Shown: positions 48,921 through 62,756, numbered from the stretch's first letter. The stretch: DNA of 64,000 nucleotides from Nilaparvata lugens (GCF_014356525.2 NC_052512.1:2111114-2175113); one strand, 5' to 3'. A program made the numbers and translations. The notes: a model not told the origin generated them from the sequence alone.

Positions 48921-49559
48921 TAGGAAGTTGAGTGGTCGCTGAAGAGAATCAATTATTATTGTTTGTAAGCAGGATTATACCAGGGTCATCTTTTTCAACC
49001 TCCGATCTCATATCATAAGACACAGATGAGCGATAGGGGGGCAACTTTCACAGAGCTGAACAGTTTAATTTCATTCCCACCAAACGCCCTGTGATCGATG
49101 CGGCCGGATCGTCAATTTGTGTCGAGTTATAGAACCACAAACATGCCCGCCTAACTTGAGTCTGATACCAAGTGCTAGTTACGTAGCGTTATTAGTTTTT
49201 GCACGCAAAATGCAGAAGTTCAGCATAAATCTAAAAAATATTTTCATAATGTGTGGTTACCGGAAATCAGATGCATTTATTTTGCGTACCAAGTACTAAA
49301 TGGAGTAACGTGAGTAATCAAAGTATCGTTTGTATTGAATACGGTAAGTAGTGAGGGATAATGACTGCATCAAGTAGACGCTTAATACCAACATAACGAT
49401 ATCACTGAAGAGAGAAAGAAACCGAGAATTAACGGGCCGTTCGTAAGATTTAGAGCCAAGCCATATGAGGCGTTTTTCAGACGAGTCGACAGGGCAGGAA
49501 GCTCTCAGATTGACTGATTGGGTAGGCGTTCGGAAATCAGCAGATAATTAGCCAATCGG
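48921..49559. other. Non-coding stretch
   Basis: Nothing recognised. A 60-codon frame at 49117-49296 lacks motifs. Confidence 0.45.
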
Positions 49560-50254
49560 TGCTCATTCCAAAAGTGTGCTCATTCCATTGTCCTAAAAAA
49601 TCACATTTAGTGGGTGGGGCTGGCCCCACCCACTCAACCGAATGCTTTCGAAATGATGCCAAAAATGTGCTCTTAGAATATGCACTTTAAAAAAATGTGC
49701 TCATTCCCTTGTCCTAAAAAAGCCCCTGAAAAGGGGCCAGCTTCAAGCCAGCCTCACCCACTCAAGCGAATGATTTGAGAGTGGTACCAAAGAATGTGCT
49801 CTCAGAACATGCACTTTAAAAAAAATGTGCTGATCACCCTCACTGTGAAACCGAGAGTTTAATAATGACGAGGGGGGTGGTGGTGAACAGTCTGAGCTTA
49901 AGTGAAGCTTAAATGGCTACTAGTGAAGCAAATCTTAAGAACAAGGTATCTAATGAATGTGCTCGTTATGCATTTTCAGAATATGAAGTTTTTAAAAAAA
50001 TGTGCTCATCTCCATTAAATTGAAATTGGACGAGTTTCTAAAGTTGTTTGGCGGGGGGCGTCGTGGTGAACATTCTAACCCTTATATCATGGCTTCTAGT
50101 GGAACAAATATTAAGAACAAGGTATCAAATAAATGTGCTCGTTATGCATTTTCAGAATATGCAGTTTTTAAAAAATGTTCTCATCTCCATTAATTGAAAT
50201 GGACGAGTTTCTCAAGTAATAGCGCGGGGGGAGTGGTGGAACATTCTAATCCTT
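49560..50254. repeat. Tandem-repeat array (two related unit types), left part
   Basis: 49560-49835 holds two units, each with an 'aatgtgctcattcc..tgtcctaaaaa' block, a CCACCCACTCAA-type block and a TATGCACTTTAAAAAAATGT-type block. 49900-50250 holds units of roughly 185 bp containing AAGAACAAGGTATC and TGTGCTCGTTATGCATTTTC. A further unit lies at 51737-51835, beyond the inserted LINE. Confidence 0.75.
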
Positions 50255-51573
50255 AATTACTGATGTAATTAATGAGTTCTATAAAGCTTTACCACATTGT
50301 TGGAGAGTATATTTGTTGAACCTTCTAAATAAGGTTTTCAATAGTAAATAATACCACATGAGTGGTGCAAGATACTAATGTTGTACTACACAAGAAAAGA
50401 GATCCCAATGAGCCTAGCAACTATAGAATTATTATCCTAATTAATACAATTGTGAAAATTCTTACAAGAATAGTTGAGATCCGTTTGTCGTTGTGGGCGG
50501 AAAATAGCGGTGCTCTTCCAGAAGGACAAAGTGAGTTTAGAAAAGATCGAGGCTGCATTGATAACATCTTCGTCTTACACTCAATACTATTTCAAAATGT
50601 AGAATTCCGACATAAGACTATCTATGCATTATTTGTGGACTATGAAGCCGCATTCGATGGAGTACCTCATTATGATCTGTGGTACAAGTTGGGAAGGGTG
50701 GGAGTGAGTGGTAAGATTATAAGATTCCTTAGTCAGCTTTACAGACAGGCAGAGCTGGTCCATATGAATGTATCTATCCCAGTAGATAGAGGCGTTTTAC
50801 AGGGGGATTCTATCAGTCCACTTCTCTTCTCTTTGTATATTTCAGACATAGAACATTACTTTAGAGAGAAAGGTTTATCTGGCATACCTATAGATGATTC
50901 CACTGATGTTCTAATTCTCTTGTATGTGGATGACATTGTCATCCTTGCAGACAGTCCTTCCGACATGAGAAACAAAATAAAATGCTAGGAGGATTACTGT
51001 GAAAGTCTGAAATTGAGGGTCAACATTTCCAAGACCAAGATAATTCCATTTCATAAAGGAAGGTTGAGAAAAAACAGACCCTTCTATTATAAGGGCGATG
51101 AAATAGAGGTCTGCAATAGATATAAATACTTGGGCTTGGAGTTTAGCTCTTCAGGTCGTTTCAATGTACACTGCTCATCTATAATATCCAAATCCAAAGG
51201 TGTCAGCGAAGTAATGCTACAGGTTTTGAGAAACGCTCGTTCGGATACATGGGATAGCAAAAATGAACTGTTTGAAGCAGTAGTCCTTCCGACGGCGGTG
51301 TATGGGGCGGAAGTATGGGGCTTGGCATGTGCTGAGCAAGTAGAGAAAGTTCAACTCTGGTTTTTCAAAAGACTATTGTTTTTAAGCTCACGTACACCGA
51401 GCTGGGTATTACGTTTGGAGACAGGAAGAGTAAAAATAGTTAATTTGATCATCTTCAAAATTTTAACATGGACTAGTACAGCTTTTTATGTCACGGTGAC
51501 ATGTAAAATTACTCCCCCATATACAATCAATGATATTTTAGTAGCTTTAAATCTGTGTTCTTGTTATTTTTAA
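50255..51573 (+). pseudogene. LINE reverse transcriptase with in-frame stop (YVDD type)
   Basis: Begins ITDVINEFYKALPHCWRVYL (an RT N-terminal extension), with a frame change near 50350. The main frame then runs 50362-50988: DPNEPSNYRIIILINT, ALFVDYEAAFDGVPH (first catalytic Asp), RGVLQGDSISPLLFSLYISD and LLYVDDIVILAD (catalytic box). A TAG at 50986-50988 interrupts it, and the same frame continues with LKLRVNISKTKIIPF and RYKYLGLEFSSSGRF to a stop at 51573, after apparent loss of homology near 51440. The YVDD box and overall pattern differ from the FADD-type LINEs in this window, so it belongs to a different clade (not assigned). Confidence 0.78.
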
Positions 51574-51735
51574 GGAGTCTACATCAAACCATTTCATTTC
51601 AATAGTGTTATCCAGAATTCGAAGAGGGGTTGATCAATTGTGTTGATGTTGTAATTGTAATTTATGTATTGTTAGTGTACAACTCTTTGTATGGGGCATG
51701 GCCCTTATGACAAATAAAGCTTATTTATTTATATC
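50255..51735 (+). mobile_element. 5'-truncated LINE inserted in the tandem array
   Basis: The RT coding relic is followed by a 3' UTR ending GGCATGGCCCTTATGACAAA and a TAAAGCTTATTTATTTAT tail at about 51735. Array units flank it on both sides, so the array predates the insertion. Confidence 0.75.
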
Positions 51736-51736
51736 A

Positions 51737-51835
51737 TGGCTTCTAGTGGAACAAATCTTATAAAAAAGGTATCAAACAAATGTGCTTGGTATGAATTTCA
51801 GAATATGCAGTTTATAAAAAATGTACTCAAATTAT
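51737..51835. repeat. Tandem-array unit right of the LINE
   Basis: ATGGCTTCTAGTGGAACAAA and AAGGTATCAAACAAATGTGC match the units at 50089-50170. Confidence 0.75.
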
Positions 51836-52188
51836 CTTATCCCCGAAATTTATAGACTGACGTATAGCCGCCAGCTGTAAAATATAAACACGACCTGAAA
51901 GATAAAGAACCTTAAGGGTTGAAAGGTGAAATAACTGAATATAACATGGTATATCATTCTAAATATAAGTATATCAGAATTTTCAAAGTTAATCATTATT
52001 TTACAGTTTTAAGTAATTAGTGAGTGTTATTTTTAATTCAATTTGGTTTGTAAACAATCTAAATTGGAACTTTTCTGTTTTCAAATGTTTGGACTGGAAA
52101 TTGGACCTGAATTCAAGTGTATGGAACATAACCTACTTTTTGGACTATTTATAGTGTATGAATCAAAATTCGGGGAAGAAACAGTTTT
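51836..52188. other. AT-rich stretch before the gap
   Basis: Nothing recognised. It has no counterpart upstream of 21218, so it is not part of the duplicated block. Confidence 0.5.
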
Positions 52189-52288
52189 NNNNNNNNNNNN
52201 NNNNNNNNNNNNNNNNNNNNNNNNNNNNNNNNNNNNNNNNNNNNNNNNNNNNNNNNNNNNNNNNNNNNNNNNNNNNNNNNNNNNNNNN
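52189..52288. other. Assembly gap of exactly 100 N
   Basis: Exactly 100 undetermined bases, a common convention for a scaffold gap of unknown size. The duplicated block begins at the very next base. Confidence 0.98.
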
Positions 52289-53272
52289 CGAAAAAAATTG
52301 ATCACGACACCAACAGATAGGATACATTTTCTCCGTTATTTTGATAGGAAATCTTACTTGTTACAACATTTATGATTCAGGGAGGAAGGATATTAGAAGA
52401 AAATTATCGCGTTTTTTCAGTTCTGTGGTTGAATGAGGAATTCGCAGTTTTACACAATTTGGCAACGCTGTTATTTCTTCATGTGAAGAGACTAGTAACA
52501 ACTTATTTTATTCAGGCTACTATAAGAGTATAGTGTGTGGGAGCAAGGAAGATGCATGAAAAATGTAACGCTCGTCATCTGATCAGAGCTCTTCATGGTC
52601 GACTAGCAGGTAACCCGTGCTCCGCAAGGGTCTACTTAAAAACTTGACTAACTGAAAACTTGACGTATTACAATTTTCCATTTCGAGCTAGATTATTACT
52701 GCCTTCATTAAGGTGCGTACCGTACAGACTAGACGCCATTACCACACGCATTTTGCTTTTCATCAGCTGATGCTATATGCTTATTATATCTCATCAGCTG
52801 ATGATTAGCGAAATGCGCGTGTTCGTGGCGCTTAAGTCAGCACACATCTTTATGGCGTTAATTTGATTTGACATTATAATTGACTTGACATCTTACTACA
52901 TTAGCTCCATGTAAATTATTGACAAAAGAGTTGTCGATATTCCTACATGAATTAAGAAATTTTCAATTCAATCAATTTGTATATCACTTGAGATTCATTG
53001 TAGAATGTATCGGGCAATAACGAAATTTCCGGAAAATTCTTGATAAAATGTTGAATGTAGAGTACAGACCTACCTTGGGATAAGTACAGCCTAGAATGTT
53101 ACCTTTAATATAGGTTGATTTACCCTCAACATGTTTCCATTGTATTCAGAATGTCAACTGTATTTTCGTTTGAAATGTAGCTTAATGAGCATGTGACATT
53201 TGTAAGTGTTGTACAACTGAATAAACTGTAACAATTGCAATGTTTTTTTATTAATTTCTTGGATTCCATTAA

Positions 53273-53626
53273 GGACCGGTTTCCGAGCTCGGGATTTAGC
53301 CAAGTTCTATACTTCAAACAGCTGGAGTCAGAAAATTGGCTTTCCGAAACTAGGCGTAATCGAAGTCCACGTTTGTATTAAATTTAAGAAAAATAGAAAA
53401 TTGAACACAAAATAAAATGAAGAGAAAATAGTGTAAAAGTTTCAGCTATTTTGAATTATTTAGGAATGTTCAATTTCGTCAAGGAAAAACGTTTCCAATT
53501 ATAGGAATGAGAAAATACAGATTGGTATAGAAACTGCGACTATGTCCCGTTTCGGATAGCAAATTTTCTGACTCCAACTGTTTGAAGTCTGGAACTTAGC
53601 TAAATCCCGAACTCGGAAACCGGCCC
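53273..53626. mobile_element. 'GGTTTCCGAGCTCGGG' MITE, full-length counterpart of 22202-22348
   Basis: Both ends are present (GGACCGGTTTCCGAGCTCGG and CCCGAACTCGGAAACCGGCC). Its right part lies within the 920 bp deleted in copy 1. Confidence 0.85.
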
Positions 53627-54188
53627 CAAGTGTCAGTGGAAAATATGATAGAATGTGAAGAATATCTATCTGTGGATATTTGATTAACTGAGTCAAATAG
53701 ACATTTTCACTATTTTCAATATCATTAACTATTGAGATGATTTTCCAAAAAGTTCCATACTGGTCTGCCCAGAGTATCAACTTTTCATGAATTCAGAGGG
53801 AATTTATAAAGTAAATTGAATCCAAAATAGTATGTAACAAATACACGGAGAATTGTTTTCAAATTAAGAATGCGAGAATAAGAATTTTTTCCAAAACAAA
53901 TTTAATGTACAACAAATTCAATACGGTAATGAAAAATGAACAATTTTTCATAGATATTCTACACAACTACTGTACATACATTTAGATACCTGTTCGCTGA
54001 AGTCAACAAGCCTATCAGGATTTGGAGTGTATTTCCAGCAGATGACAAAAATCTGCAACAGATTTTAATACAATAATGAAGCATTGGAAACAATAGAAGA
54101 AACGTTCATTGAATAAATAAGCTACCTGAAGCAAATCTGCTTCTAAGTTGCCATATACAAAAACATGCAAATTCAAATATAAATATAC

Positions 54189-55063
54189 ACCGTGTCCCAC
54201 GAAAAGGTTTACACGTTTAATTTTATATTACGTGCCCATCAATGTACCGAACTTTTTTAAATTTTACACTCTTTACAAAGTGGGTGCTGAAAATATTCTG
54301 GGGAAATTTCAGATCGCTAACCTTCGTAGAAACAAAATGGCGGCATATTGAAATTGTTACCAATTCGCTTCCTATAAAAACTACTTTGATGAGTTATTAT
54401 CTGATTTGTTTACTATGTTGTGGTAGTCTTGGCTCATTTGATGATTCTCCCAACAAGATGTTGCTCCACCTCATTTCGCAAATCATGTCAAGCAATTACT
54501 AAATGACAAACTTCATGGCCGTTGGATTGATCGTGGAAGTGATTTTTTAGATTGGCCACCCCGATCACCAGATTCAACAGTTTGTGACTTATTTTTATGG
54601 GGTTACTTGAAGGGAAAGTTTATACCCATAGCTTCAATGATGAGGAACTAAAACGATAAATAGAAGAGGAACATCTCTGGATACCGCGGAGGTTCTTTGT
54701 AAGAGCTTACGAATCATTTCTTGAGCGCTGTTATCAGTGTGTTGCTGTGGATGGATTTCAATTTGAATAATATAGGTCTTGAAGGTTTTTCATTAGGCTA
54801 TGTTCTAGGTTTTTCATTTAAGTCATATTGCCCTAAAGTGCAACAATAAAAATATTTAAAAAACCAAAAACACCTTTTTAATGTTCTTAAAGTATCGTTT
54901 TTCAATTTGCCTCCATTTTGTTTCTACGAAGGTTAGGGAGTTTAAATTTTCCAGAATATTTTTAGAACCTACTTTGTAAACTGTGTAAAGTTTATAAAAG
55001 TTCGGTGCATGAATAGGCACTTAATATAAAATCAAACATGTAAACCTCTTCGTAGGACACGGT
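54189..55063 (+). mobile_element. Mariner-like element with both terminal repeats (875 bp)
   Basis: ACCGTGTCCCACGAAAAGGT pairs with ACCTCTTCGTAGGACACGGT, and CTAACCTTCGTAGAAACAAA near 54319-54336 has its inverted partner, TTTGTTTCTACGAAGGTTAG, near 54916-54935. The interior encodes the transposase fragment of 22429-22680 with a 20-base difference (QQDVAPPHFANHV, then RSPD..CDLFLWGYLK). Too short to encode a full transposase. Confidence 0.75.
54450..54650 (+). pseudogene. Mariner-type transposase fragment (twin of 22429-22680)
   Basis: Same catalytic-core fragment as the first copy. The 20-base difference just upstream shifts the joining frame. No full-length protein is possible. Confidence 0.7.
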
Positions 55064-55990
55064 AATATATCAGCGAACGATATTTTCACAAGAATTTACT
55101 TGACATTTAATCATGATATGAACTAATTAATTATTGGCTCAGGTCTTGAAAAACTGAAAAGTGTTATAATGTATAGTCTACCTGAGAAAATTCTTACAAA
55201 AAAATAGAACGAAATGTTTTACAAAACATACATTGGTCATGAATTTAATTATGCTACAATTATGCTAAAGTGTATTCAACCAAATTTTGACATTCCTTTT
55301 CAGTAAGCGCATATTAACAAACTCATCACAATTATCTTAATCATTGCAAAGCTAACTTGCTGCAACTAAATTCGGGCCCCGGTCATTCTATGTAACTAAA
55401 TTTTGAGCTATGTAAGAAAACAACAAAAGTTTGGCACTCACCATTAAAACAATATTTAAACTTCAACTCTTCAGAAACACTCAAACATAATTTAAAAAAA
55501 ATCACACGCATAAATAATTTCCTGATTCTACTCCTACTACCTTGACTGCCATACAGGAATTTACAAAGTGCACTTACAGGCCATGAGACCCCAACTGGGA
55601 TCTCACCCGATCGTCACAACTGGCCATGAGACTCCAAATGGGATCTCATGCAAGGCTTTCTTCAATCGCTCTGTGATCACATATGGAGTCTCAATCCACA
55701 TGTTTTGAATGATATTCCTCTTCTACAGTTTCCGATCTTTAAAATGGTATGTTTAGCAAAAGAATAACTGCTATGCAGAATTAAATATTGAGACTCAAAT
55801 ATCAACAAATATTTTTGAGCTTTTGTCAACTTTTACACTCAAACCTATGACTATTCCATCAATTTCGACAATATAAAGAAAAGTTGGTACAACTGATCTA
55901 GTACAGCTGGAACCGTTGTGTTCTTCACGCGGTTTTTCGATGAATTCTAACCTATAAAAATGTTTTTCAGTTTCGAGTTTGACCACACGT

Positions 55991-57486
55991 GTATTTTTTT
56001 TTCAATTCGTTTATTTCCACTTGGCATACAATACATGTACATTCAACATTCATGTCATGTACATGACATTCAACAAAACAAGAATCACATTTTTACAAAA
56101 ACAGTAAAAAGAACATATTGATTGAGTGGAATTCCCCCAGTAAGACTATGCGTCTGAGATTGGGGGACAGTTCCTGCAAGCAGTATTATTCAATAAGTAG
56201 TTATATGGTATTATATTACTATAAATTACAATATGTGTGATTAAAATTACACAACTAAGATTCAGATAACAGTAGGTGAATTATAAGTGATAACATAATA
56301 ATATAGTGTTGGGTGTAGCTTGATATCTAGAGTGGGAGAGCAAGAGGACCCAAAAGCCGGAGGTAATTTATTGTTTTATAACCTCTATTATGTTTTTGAA
56401 CTATAAATACTTGAAAGTGAGGTATGAGTGTATAAATGAATTTAGCATTTCGAAATATTAATGTATAAAGCTATTCCCCAATGCATTTACTCTTGCTAGG
56501 TGTAAGGTGAGTGAATTAGCCTCTCAGCTCCAATCCAGCCTATGCTGAAGAGCCATTTCTTCAACGAGCTTTTAAAAATCACATTGCTGCTGCTCTCGGC
56601 CTCCCTCACATTATCTGGAGCATTCTGTATAAAATCTGAGCTAAATAGTATGGTGATTTGAGTTCAGTTCCGTGTATCAATCTAGGTATATAATATCCAT
56701 GGTTGTTCCTATGTCGTGTTTGATAATTATGTTCGATATTGATGAATAGATCTGCTTTATTTTTCCTAATATAACTGACTAATGTTTTGATGTATAGTTG
56801 TCTGATGTTGAGCACAGGGAAGTCCGAGAACAGCAGCGCTGTGGGGTATCTTGATTCCTTTTTCAGAATTGTTTTTATAATTGTTCTCTGGGTGACAGCA
56901 AGAGGTTCAAGATCTGCAAACGACACTCCCCCCCCCCAAACAATAATGCCATACTCCAATACTGACTGTGCATAGGCATGATAGATCCTCCTGCACAGTC
57001 TGATATTCAGCAAATGGCTCAATTGGGAAAACCCATACAACAATCTTATCAGTCTCTGTTTTAAACACTGAATATAAGGAACCCAACTCAGACGATAATC
57101 AAACATGACCCCAAGATACTTATACTGGTCCACTCTATTAATAGATCCACAAGAGCAGGTTGACGATCCTATATTTCTACAGGAGTGCATCTTGATTTGC
57201 CTTGAGCATGGGTCTGGTTGATTCCTGGTCACAATGGGCATATATTTGGTTTTGCTCCAGTTTACTGATAGACTATTGTGGTCAAACCAATTTTTAATTT
57301 TTGATAGGTCAGAACAGGCATTCTCATAGGCTTCTTCCCACTTTCTACCTGCTGAAATAACAATTGTATCATCAGCAAATAGGAGTACTTTGCTTCTTGT
57401 GTTCAGTTGGGAAATGTTGTTAATGTAAATCAGGAACAATATTGGGCCCAGGGTGCTGCCCTGAATGACACCGTATTTTCTTTTGA
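55991..57486 (-). mobile_element. 5'-truncated LINE in piggyBac, second copy
   Basis: Twin of 24020-25515. The RT C-terminal frame runs from about 57481 to 56606, with the FADDT box. Confidence 0.8.
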
Positions 57487-57541
57487 AAATAGTGCAGTGA
57501 TAGTGAAGTTATTTCCGTGTCAAGTTAGTATCGGTATTGAT

Positions 57542-58967
57542 ATGGAAGCTCAAGAAATTTATGATTGTTTGATGAATATCAGTGATGATGATGATGACAT
57601 TCTTGATTCCGACTTGGACCCAGAATTTCTCCCCAGTGGCAATGACAGTGATGGTAATTTCAGTGACAATAACGAAGAACCTAATGAAATTGAATCAAAT
57701 GATGAGATTGATGATTCAGATAATATAAATAATACTGATCTAGACTTATTGACTTGGGGTAATGATGATGGAGTTCGAGAAGATTTTATTTATGATCACT
57801 CTGTTACTAGTGTAGGAATAAATCCAGATCTGATTGACACATCGAATGATGGAACTCCTATAGACTTTTTATCTTTATTTTTAGATGATGACATAATTAG
57901 TACAATAGTACAAGTTCTATAGTGCTAGAAACTAATAAGTATGCTGATAAACAACTTGCACAACGTTCATCAGAACATGCAAGAATAACAAAATGGATTC
58001 CCACTGATTCAGGTGAACTTAAAATTTGGTTTGGGATTGTACCATGAATGGGTTTGGTGAAGTTGCCTGCTATTGAAAATTACTGGAGTAGATCAGAAAC
58101 ACTTTCAACTAATGTATCAAAATACATGTCAAGAAAACGCTTTGAATTATTACTTAACATTCATTTTTGTGATGAAAGCATATATGCTGCGAGTACAACT
58201 AAAGTGAGGAAAGTGAGGCCATTGGTTGAGAAATTCAACTGGTGCTATCAACCTGAAAAAGATGTGGTTATCGATGAATCAATAATCCCATTTACAGGAC
58301 GTCTTTCGTTCAAACAGTTTATAAAAAACAAAAGACATCGTTACGGCATAAAAATTTGTGCACCACCTTATTATACTTTGGGGATGAAAATTTACAGTGG
58401 TAAATAGCTGAAAATTCGCGAAATATGACGTTATGGAATTGGTTGAACCATACCTGAATACGGGAAGGACTCTCTTCACAGAAAATTTCTACACCAGTTT
58501 GGACTTGGCTAATGAGTTACAAGGTAAGGAAAAACATCTTGTAGGGACACTCCGCTCTAATAGGAAATACAATCCAAAAGATTTGGTCAAAAAGAAGCTG
58601 AAAAAAGGAGAATTTATATAATTGTAAAGTTCATCAAATGTTATGGTTTGTAAGTGGAAAGATAAAAGAGACATTCTTATGCTAAGTACAATTGACAAGC
58701 CGAGAATGATTGAAATTGAAAAACGAGGTAGGGTGGTTTCAAAACCAGAAGTTGTGATGAATTATAATACAGGTAAGGCTTCGATTGATCTTGCTGATCA
58801 ACTGTCTTCTTACAGCTCGCTGTGCTCCCTGCTACTCACAATATGTAGCAACTTATGGCAGGAAACTTGCCCAATCAAGGTCAAAGAAGACACGAACAAA
58901 ATGTTCAACTTGTAACATTTTTTATTGTCAAGACTACTTCTATAATGCACATAAAGTGCGCAAGTGA
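57542..58967 (+). pseudogene. piggyBac transposase, broken, second copy
   Basis: Carries the same frameshift, the same stop codons and the same Asp-to-Glu change in the ENFYTS motif as 25571-26996. The breaks therefore predate the duplication, or the two blocks are the same locus assembled twice. Confidence 0.85.
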
Positions 58968-60800
58968 AAAGGAATTCATTGAGTATTATTTATGAAGAAA
59001 CTGTTGTAAATGTTTATTTTTCAATTGTGACTAATTTTTTAATAAATATAATAACTTGCTATTCACAATTACCATTTTTTATTCTTACAATTATCTCTTA
59101 CTCCTTGATAAATGATTGATTCCCACCAAAACCTCATTTATTAGTTTATACTCCCAAAAAGCTCCATGATTACTAGAGTTGCTTGAAACATATGGCACTG
59201 GGAGGCCATGAGATCACATATGGGGTCTCAGGCTTTAGAACGCTTGGAATTGTTTTTCTGCACATTATTGAATACGAAATGACACACAAAATTCATTATT
59301 ATCAATTTAAGATGTCTTATGCTTGTGACCAGGTGTAACACTTCATAGTTTTTCAGCATGGCCCACAGTGACAATCGACCGAGACCCCAATTGGGGTCTC
59401 ATGGCAGTCAAGTTGTTAAATTTGATTTCCTATTCAACTAGATAAAAATTACTGGTAACTGAAACTTGTCAATTTATTCCTCTGAATGGTAAATGAACCC
59501 ATTCAGAGGAACGAGGCTCGCACACCGTTACATGATGTTTTCCCAGTTACGTCTCACTTCGAAAATTTTACGGGCTTTTTCACTGAAAATTATTCTCCCT
59601 CCACGAGCGTCGAGCATAACTTCCAGTGGAAAAGCCAAAGCTGCAAAAAGGTCAACGCTTGTACAATTCACAAATACAGCAGCTTCTTCGACATGAAATT
59701 GAAAATGCACGAAAATTGCTCTAATTTCAACAACTATGCAGCAAGTTAGCAAATTCAATAAAAACATGGTCAATTCTCACATTAAAACTCAAAGTTCAAT
59801 ATAAAGTAAAAATCAAAGTTCATTCAGCTCAATAACAGCTAAGAATATAAGGTACACAAAAACAATTTCAATACTTGTTTGAAATTGACATTTGAAAATG
59901 CACGAAAATTGCTCCAATTTCAACAACTATGCAGCAAGTTAGCAAATTCAATAAAAACATGGTCAATTCTCACATTAAAACTCAAAGTTCAATATGAAGT
60001 AAAAATCAAAGTTCATTCAGCTCGATAACAGCTAAGAATATAAGGTACAAAAAAACTAATACAATACTACCTTCTCAATATTCACACTATTACACCATTA
60101 TCTTCAATCATTATAAATTAAATATATTTTGGAATGTGTCAGTTGGTGAGTACTAATTTTGCTTTCATTCAACTTTTCAAAATTCTATTAATATTAAACT
60201 GTTTGTTTCTTCCTTTTAAGTGAAAATTTATAAATGGAATGAATGTGCACATAACCTCAATTTAAAATTATAAAGTTTTAGATTTTCTGAATTTTTCGTA
60301 ACTCATTCTGATTCCTTCAAATTGTATTTTTCAACCGATATAATTGATAAAAAAGCTATTCACATAATGTTATTTCAATAAATTTCCTTATAGACTAGTT
60401 AGTTGATGTCTAACCTAAAAAGTCAGGAAATTTATACCCTACTGTACTTTGTTTGAGTGACCGTAGATAAAATAGTGTATACAAATGTTTTATATGGTCT
60501 TCAAAGCACTCGTTTGAATGTTTAAGACACGGTTCATACGCTAGCATCGCTCACTTGTGTCTTAACTCTACTCGTACATCCAACTCGTGCTTTAAAGACC
60601 CCGGTTATATAAAACTACTATTATAACATTGAAAAAGGTTTGATCAAAATAAACCTTTATTGGAAATGTTAAATAAGTCGAATCAAAAGACTAGTATCCT
60701 CGACTGGAGTTGTACTAGCGTGAGGTGTACGCTAGCGTGAGTAGTGCCTTACATTACTGGATAGATAACAGTAACAGACACAAGTAGCCTGATAAAAGTA

Positions 60801-62236
60801 CAGGGTTGGGCAGGGAGGTATGGATGATTTAAAATGACATTTACACAACACTCATTTTTAAACAAAACTCAAAATTTATTTTTTTAGTGTGTACCTTGGA
60901 TGTTGGTTGCCATTATATAAAATTTAAACACATTTTTAATTTTTAGAAAAAAAAATTGAAACATTTATTATGTAGGCTACGAAAAATAACTTACGTTAAA
61001 TGCTATCCGTTTTTGTCTTAACAATTATTTAGTAATATTACAATTAAAACATTACTAACAATGACCACATAACTTGTCAAAGTGGTCATATCATTTCCAA
61101 AATAAATGATGGAAATAAAATTATTTATTTATTATTTTTGTCCGTATTCACTCCTGTAGATGTTGTGAGAAGTTGTCCATGCTCCTCTGAAGCATTGCAC
61201 GTGGTACCGCTCGAACTTCGTGTGTTATTGTTTCACTCAGGGCTTCAAGGGTTCGTGGTTTGTTCATGTATACACGTGCTTTTAGGTAGCCCTAAGAATA
61301 GTCACAAGATGACAGGTCCGGTGACCGAGGAGGCCACTCCACATCTCCACGCAACAAGATGAGGCGTCCGTGGAAGGCATACCTTAGAAATTCCATAGCT
61401 GCTCTCGATTTATGGCATGTCACCCCATCTTGTTGAAAACATACATTATTTACGTTGATAAGTCGTCTTCTCAATTTGGCAGAAGAAATTCACGCAGAAT
61501 CGTTAGATAACGATCCGAGTTGACAGTGACGGTTCGACCGTTTTCTCGAAAAAATAAGTGTCAATAATAAGTTTTATGGGACTACCTGAATGCTCGTGTA
61601 TACATGAACAAACCACGAATCCTTGAAGCCCTGAGTGAAACAATAACACTGGAAATTCGAGCGGTACCATGTGCAATGCTTCAGAGGAGTATGGAAAACT
61701 TCTCACAACATCTACAGGAGTGTGTGGACAAAAACGGACAGCATGTAACAAATGTTAGTTTTCGTAAATAATCAATGTTTTATTTTTTCCTCTTTTTATT
61801 TATTTATTCATTTATTGTATAAAATACTATAATCATAATATAATTATGACATTGGAGGAGAAACTAGGTTGAGCCTGTATTATTTCTCCCCAAAAATGTT
61901 GATAAAATGTTAATGTTATGATTGTATTAACACACTGCTTCGTCAATTGATTTTCGGTCTAGGAATAATGATTTGAAAATTTTTAATTTTGAAGGTTGAC
62001 ATACCTAATAATTTCAATGAATCACAGAATTTATCATAAAAAATTAAGAACTTGAGAAATATTGCACTTATTTGAATACAAAATTACAAACCTACTCACT
62101 AATAATAAGTTACAGCTGATTAATTTTTATAATGGCAACATCCAAGGTACACACTGAGAAATAAATTTTGAGTCTCAAATAAAAATAAGTGTGTAACTGT
62201 TATTTTAAATCATCCATACCTCCTTGCCCAACCCTG
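60801..62236. mobile_element. Fold-back mariner-like element, second copy
   Basis: Twin of 28830-30265, with the same TA-flanked ends and the inverted pair of transposase C-termini. Confidence 0.8.
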
Positions 62237-62278
62237 TATTATATAGTACGAGAGTCCGCATTTGAATTTTGCTATGTA

Positions 62279-62467
62279 AAGCTGCGTTTACACTAGAGTT
62301 ATTAACAAAATGTTAATAGCTTAATCCTTATAGACTTTATTAGATTGAACATAACTTATCATGCACATGATGAACATATTTGTTTGTCAAGTTCCGTTCA
62401 ATCTAATAGAATCTATAAGGATTAAGTTATTAACATTTTGTTGATAACTTCTGTGTAAACGCAGCTT
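62279..62467. repeat. Hairpin MITE, 'AAGCTGCGTTTACA' family, copy 4
   Basis: Twin of 30308-30496. Confidence 0.85.
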
Positions 62468-62756
62468 AATGGTGTGCACACATTAGTTAGTCAATACAAG
62501 ACTAGTCACGTTTAGTCACAATACTTCACATAGTTGCTTAAGGAGTCATGTCTAATTGCAATGACTAATCAGTGTGTGTTGCGTCATAAGCAGCAATGTG
62601 AAGTATTGTGACAAAACGGTACTAGTCTTATCTTTACTAACTGGTGTGTGCCTAGCCTAAGAGAGTCCACGCTAAATGGGTTAGTATTAAATTCGATCGT
62701 ATGTAATGTGAGTTAATATTGTAGTATTGCTACTAGTCTACTACGCACCTTTGAAT

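Larger units (their letters stand above)
55541..59412 (+). mobile_element. piggyBac-like element, second copy
   Basis: Twin of 23570-27441 with the same terminal repeats, subterminal palindromes, nested LINE and breaks. Confidence 0.75.
55311..60056. repeat. Repeat 'R' split by piggyBac, second copy
   Basis: Twin of 23340-28085. The left part is 55311-55540 and the right part 59416-60056, including the 193-bp tandem duplication at 59701-60056. Confidence 0.75.

Noticed and set aside
49560..50254. CRISPR array
   Set aside because: The repeats are 180 bp or longer, imperfect and without uniform spacers. It is an ordinary tandem array.
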